Assembly: GCA_964397995.1 (NCBI GenBank)
Contig: CAYNLG010000020.1
Location: forward strand, 1-49,073
Direction: 5' to 3'
DNA from: CAYNLG01 sp964397995
GTDB taxonomy: Bacteria; Planctomycetota; Phycisphaerae; FEN-1346
Length of the DNA stretch: 49,073 nt
The notes under the pieces are model-generated. The model did no database searches. It was not told the DNA's origin and saw only the letters and a list, made by a program, of their open reading frames with translations. Shown piece by piece: positions 47,282 through 49,073 of the stretch (positions are counted from its first letter, which is position 1; each line of letters opens with the position of its first letter). The translations under genes were made by a program, and so were the position numbers.

Positions 47282-48202
47282 ATGGCCTGCGAGACCGTCC
47301 TGACGCGCTTCGAAGGAAACCCGATCCTCGTCCCCGAGGACGTACCCGGCGGCTGCAACTCGATCTTCAATAGCGCCGTCGTCCGCCGGGGCGGCGCCTA
47401 CGACGGCCTCTTCCGCATCGAACACCAGAACCAGCTCAGCCGCCTGCACACCGGCCGCAGCCGCGACGGCCTCGACTGGGAGATCGACCCCGAGCCGGTT
47501 ACCCTGGCGTGCGACGACCCGGACTTCGGCCCGGGCGGCCACACGTACGATCCGCGGATCACGGAGCTGGAGGGCCGGTACTACATCTTCTACGCCAACG
47601 GCACCCGCTGGGGCCAGGTCATCGGCCTCGCCGTCACCGACGACTTCCAGACCTTCGAGCAACTCGGCAACCCCGCCGTGCCGCACAACCGCAACGCCGT
47701 CCTCTTCCCGGAGCGGATCGGCGGCAAGTACGTGCGGCTGGAGCGGCCGTTCTGCTCGGCCCGCGACCTGCCCGCCGGCATCTGGTACGCCGAGAGCCCG
47801 GACCTCGTCCACTGGGGCCGCTTCCGCCACGTCATGGAACCCGGCTACGGCTGGGACAGCCACAAGGTCGGCGCCGGCGCCCCGCCCATCCGAACTGACG
47901 AGGGGTGGCTCTGCATCACGCACGGCGTCCGGACCACCGCCCAGGGCCTGGTCTACTGCGCGGGGGCGATCTTGCTGGACCTGGAGGAGCCATGGAAGGT
48001 GCGGGCGAGGCCGGCGCGGTATCTGCTCGCCCCGACCGAGGTCTACGAGCGGGTCGGCGACGTACCGAACGTGGTCTTCCCGTGCGCCGCCACGCTGGAA
48101 GAGGGCGACGTGCTCCGCGTCTACTACGGCGGGGCCGACACGGTGATCTGCGTGGCCGAAGGGCCGCTGGCGGACGTCGTGGCGTTCTGTCTGGAGGCGT
48201 AG
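47282..48202 (+). CDS. GH130-like glycoside phosphorylase (five-bladed beta-propeller)
   Basis: A 306-residue cytoplasmic protein with the family GH130 layout: FEGNPILVPEDVPGGCNSIF at the N-terminus, SRLHTGRSRDGLDWEIDPEP, the catalytic-region YDPRITELEGRYYIFYA (Asp ~92), MEPGYGWDSHKVGAGAPPI, and VFPCAATLEEGDVLRVYYGG with ADTVICVAE at the end. GH130 enzymes phosphorolyse beta-mannosides (for example mannosyl-glucose or mannobiose); some act as hydrolases. GH43 or GH32-like propellers are alternatives but fit less well. ATG 47282 has GAGAGGAG upstream. Divergent from GH42 with promoters back to back, it probably processes the same oligosaccharide. Confidence 0.85.
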   Translation: MACETVLTRFEGNPILVPEDVPGGCNSIFNSAVVRRGGAYDGLFRIEHQNQLSRLHTGRSRDGLDWEIDPEPVTLACDDPDFGPGGHTYDPRITELEGRYYIFYANGTRWGQVIGLAVTDDFQTFEQLGNPAVPHNRNAVLFPERIGGKYVRLERPFCSARDLPAGIWYAESPDLVHWGRFRHVMEPGYGWDSHKVGAGAPPIRTDEGWLCITHGVRTTAQGLVYCAGAILLDLEEPWKVRARPARYLLAPTEVYERVGDVPNVVFPCAATLEEGDVLRVYYGGADTVICVAEGPLADVVAFCLEA

Positions 48203-48269
48203 GGGGACTCGCGCGCGATGTGGTGGTCGGTGCGGGTCAGGCGGCGACCGGGAAGCGCGTCGCCGAACC

Positions 48270-48493
48270 TCAGAGCAGCGCGGAGAATTCCTCGACCGTG
48301 AGTCCCGCACGGCGCACTTGGCTCAGCAGCAGGAAGGGGGCAACCGTGCGGTGCATCGGAATCACAAGGTTCGGCTGACCACGTTCAGCCGGGATAGCAT
48401 TGCTTCCCTTTTGACGCGCGACCTCCCATCCGGCACGTCGGCCACGTAGCCGCCATACTCGGCATCGAAGATCCAGTTCACGACGAGTCGCAT
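48270..48493 (-). pseudogene. HicBA toxin-antitoxin remnant formed by an internal deletion
   Basis: From ATG 48493 the frame gives MRLVVNWIFDAEYGGYVADV, the N-terminus of a HicB antitoxin; the rest to its stop at 48362 is not HicB-like. At ~48430 a different minus-strand frame takes over with AGWEVARQKGSNAIP, then PNLVIPMH and VRRAGLTVEEFSALL, the HicA toxin from its active-site loop to its end, stopping at 48270. The junction lies within GCCGGATGGG, where both frames can be read, so a deletion appears to have removed the middle of hicB and the start of hicA. The active-site GSH is GSN here. It is non-functional in this form and is the second decayed HicBA in the window. Confidence 0.75.
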
Positions 48494-48665
48494 GGTCGGT
48501 CTCCCGGTCGCCCGGACCATCGCAACGCCGCGCCCCGAGCCGTTCAAGCGCGACCGGGCCGGCACAGTAGCGGGTGGCGTGGATATGCCGTTCTTCGCCC
48601 ACACCGCAGAAGCGACCGACTGCCCGAATATGCCCTTTTTGAGGGCGTTTCGGGGCCGTTTTCTG

Positions 48666-48694
48666 TTGCCAAACCGGGGGCCGTCTGCTATCCT
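48666..48694 (+). promoter_or_regulatory. Sigma-70-like promoter of gyrA
   Basis: TTGCCA (48666-48671), 17-base spacer, TATCCT (48689-48694), ~90 bases upstream of the TTG start. Confidence 0.5.
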
Positions 48695-48786
48695 GCCCTG
48701 ATTCATGACGGGGCCGCGCCGGCACCGTCTAAGTCCATGTAAAACAAGGACTTGCGCATCACGCCTCCGGCCGGAAGGAGACCCGG

Positions 48787-49073
48787 TTGAGCCGGCTCAA
48801 TCAGCACGAACATATCGAAGACCTTCTCATCGAAGAGGAGATGAAGGACTCGTACCTGACGTACGCCATGAGCGTCATCGTCAGCCGGGCCCTTCCCGAC
48901 GTCCGCGACGGCCTCAAGCCCAGCCAGCGGCGCATCCTGGTCGCGATGAACGACCTGAACCTGGGCCCGCGCAGTCACTTCCGCAAGTGCGCCAAGATCG
49001 CCGGCGACACCTCGGGCAACTACCATCCCCACGGCGAAAGCGTCGTGTACCCAACGCTCGTCCGCATGGCCCA
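48787..49073 (+). CDS. gyrA: DNA gyrase subunit A, N-terminal part (3' end outside window)
   Basis: The first 95 codons of GyrA, the DNA-cutting subunit of gyrase. The sequence has EEMKDSYLTYAMSVIVSRAL and PDVRDGLKPSQRRIL, the diagnostic start of type IIA topoisomerase A subunits, then RKCAKIAGDTSGNYHPHGES. The active-site Tyr lies beyond the edge. Start: TTG 48787 has GGAAGGAG five bases upstream and gives the usual ~10-residue lead; the next in-frame ATG (48841) falls inside conserved sequence. In the quinolone-contact region the E. coli GDSAVYD reads GESVVYP, so Ser83 is kept while Asp82 is Glu and Asp87 is Pro. ParC is an alternative, but the G-N-Y-H-P-H-G pattern fits GyrA. Confidence 0.9.
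   Translation, partial: MSRLNQHEHIEDLLIEEEMKDSYLTYAMSVIVSRALPDVRDGLKPSQRRILVAMNDLNLGPRSHFRKCAKIAGDTSGNYHPHGESVVYPTLVRMA

Noticed and set aside
48703..49032. Minus-strand frame opposite gyrA
   Set aside because: Antisense to the highly conserved start of GyrA; no independent motif.

Overview
The window is GC-rich DNA (third codon positions almost all G or C) with compact bacterial genes, mostly ribosome-binding-site driven, with ATG, GTG and one TTG start. It most resembles a member of the Planctomycetota/PVC group. The hints are a chlamydia/planctomycete-style long GreA, a lysine/alanine-rich H1-like protein, a GTP-type PEP carboxykinase, zinc-ribbon and HEAT-repeat proteins, sulfatase and polysaccharide-lyase genes, and a BrkB/YihY protein. 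This is inferred from family content. No rRNA or tRNA gene was seen, and both ends cut through genes.

Layout. 1-1.8 kb: tail of a secreted heparinase-like protein, a 40-codon stump of a sulfatase, and a reverse-strand HicB antitoxin with a frame-broken HicA toxin. 1.8-4.2 kb: DsbD and a DDE-less IS630-type helix-turn-helix gene. 4.5-11.4 kb: mostly reverse-strand housekeeping and small genes (proline-rich membrane protein, YbaK deacylase, YihY, LeuC, a zinc-ribbon protein, a class-I-glutamine-amidotransferase-fold hydrolase). 11.5-24.6 kb: forward-strand genes: a tail-anchored Ser/Thr kinase, GalK, TrpD, long GreA, a VTT membrane protein, a 73-residue protein with XerC, a Crp/Fnr regulator, a TPR-like exported protein, a gamma-glutamylcyclotransferase/RraA pair, a PPC-domain protein, an aldo/keto reductase and a signal-peptidase fragment. 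24.6-32.8 kb: reverse strand: PEP carboxykinase (broken by one missing base), the H1-like protein, and a four-gene run HEAT protein - ROK kinase - zinc ribbon - S41 lipoprotein protease. 33-36.8 kb: XerD, malate dehydrogenase, a second HEAT protein and a Mut7-C RNase-domain protein. 36.8-48.2 kb: a carbohydrate region with an exported heparinase II/III-like protein overlapping a right-handed beta-helix/FN3 protein, then a PAS-PAS-GGDEF-HD-GYP protein and a divergent GH42 / GH130 pair. 48.2-49.1 kb: a deletion-fused hicB-hicA remnant and the start of gyrA.

Regulation. About fifteen sigma-70-like promoters can be read by eye; the best have -35 boxes close to TTGACA or TTGTCG and 17-18 base spacers. 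Separately, three intergenic sites carry an exact GCCGATAA box, each 16 bases from a -35-like tetramer. They resemble sigma-28 (FliA) promoters and lie upstream of the proline-rich membrane protein, the 73-residue gene with xerC, and the cyclic-di-GMP enzyme. That possible small regulon is the most interesting regulatory pattern here. The carbohydrate genes suggest breakdown of a complex, perhaps sulfated, galactose- or mannose-containing polysaccharide, with GalK, the ROK kinase, malate dehydrogenase and PEP carboxykinase available for central metabolism; this metabolic link is inference.
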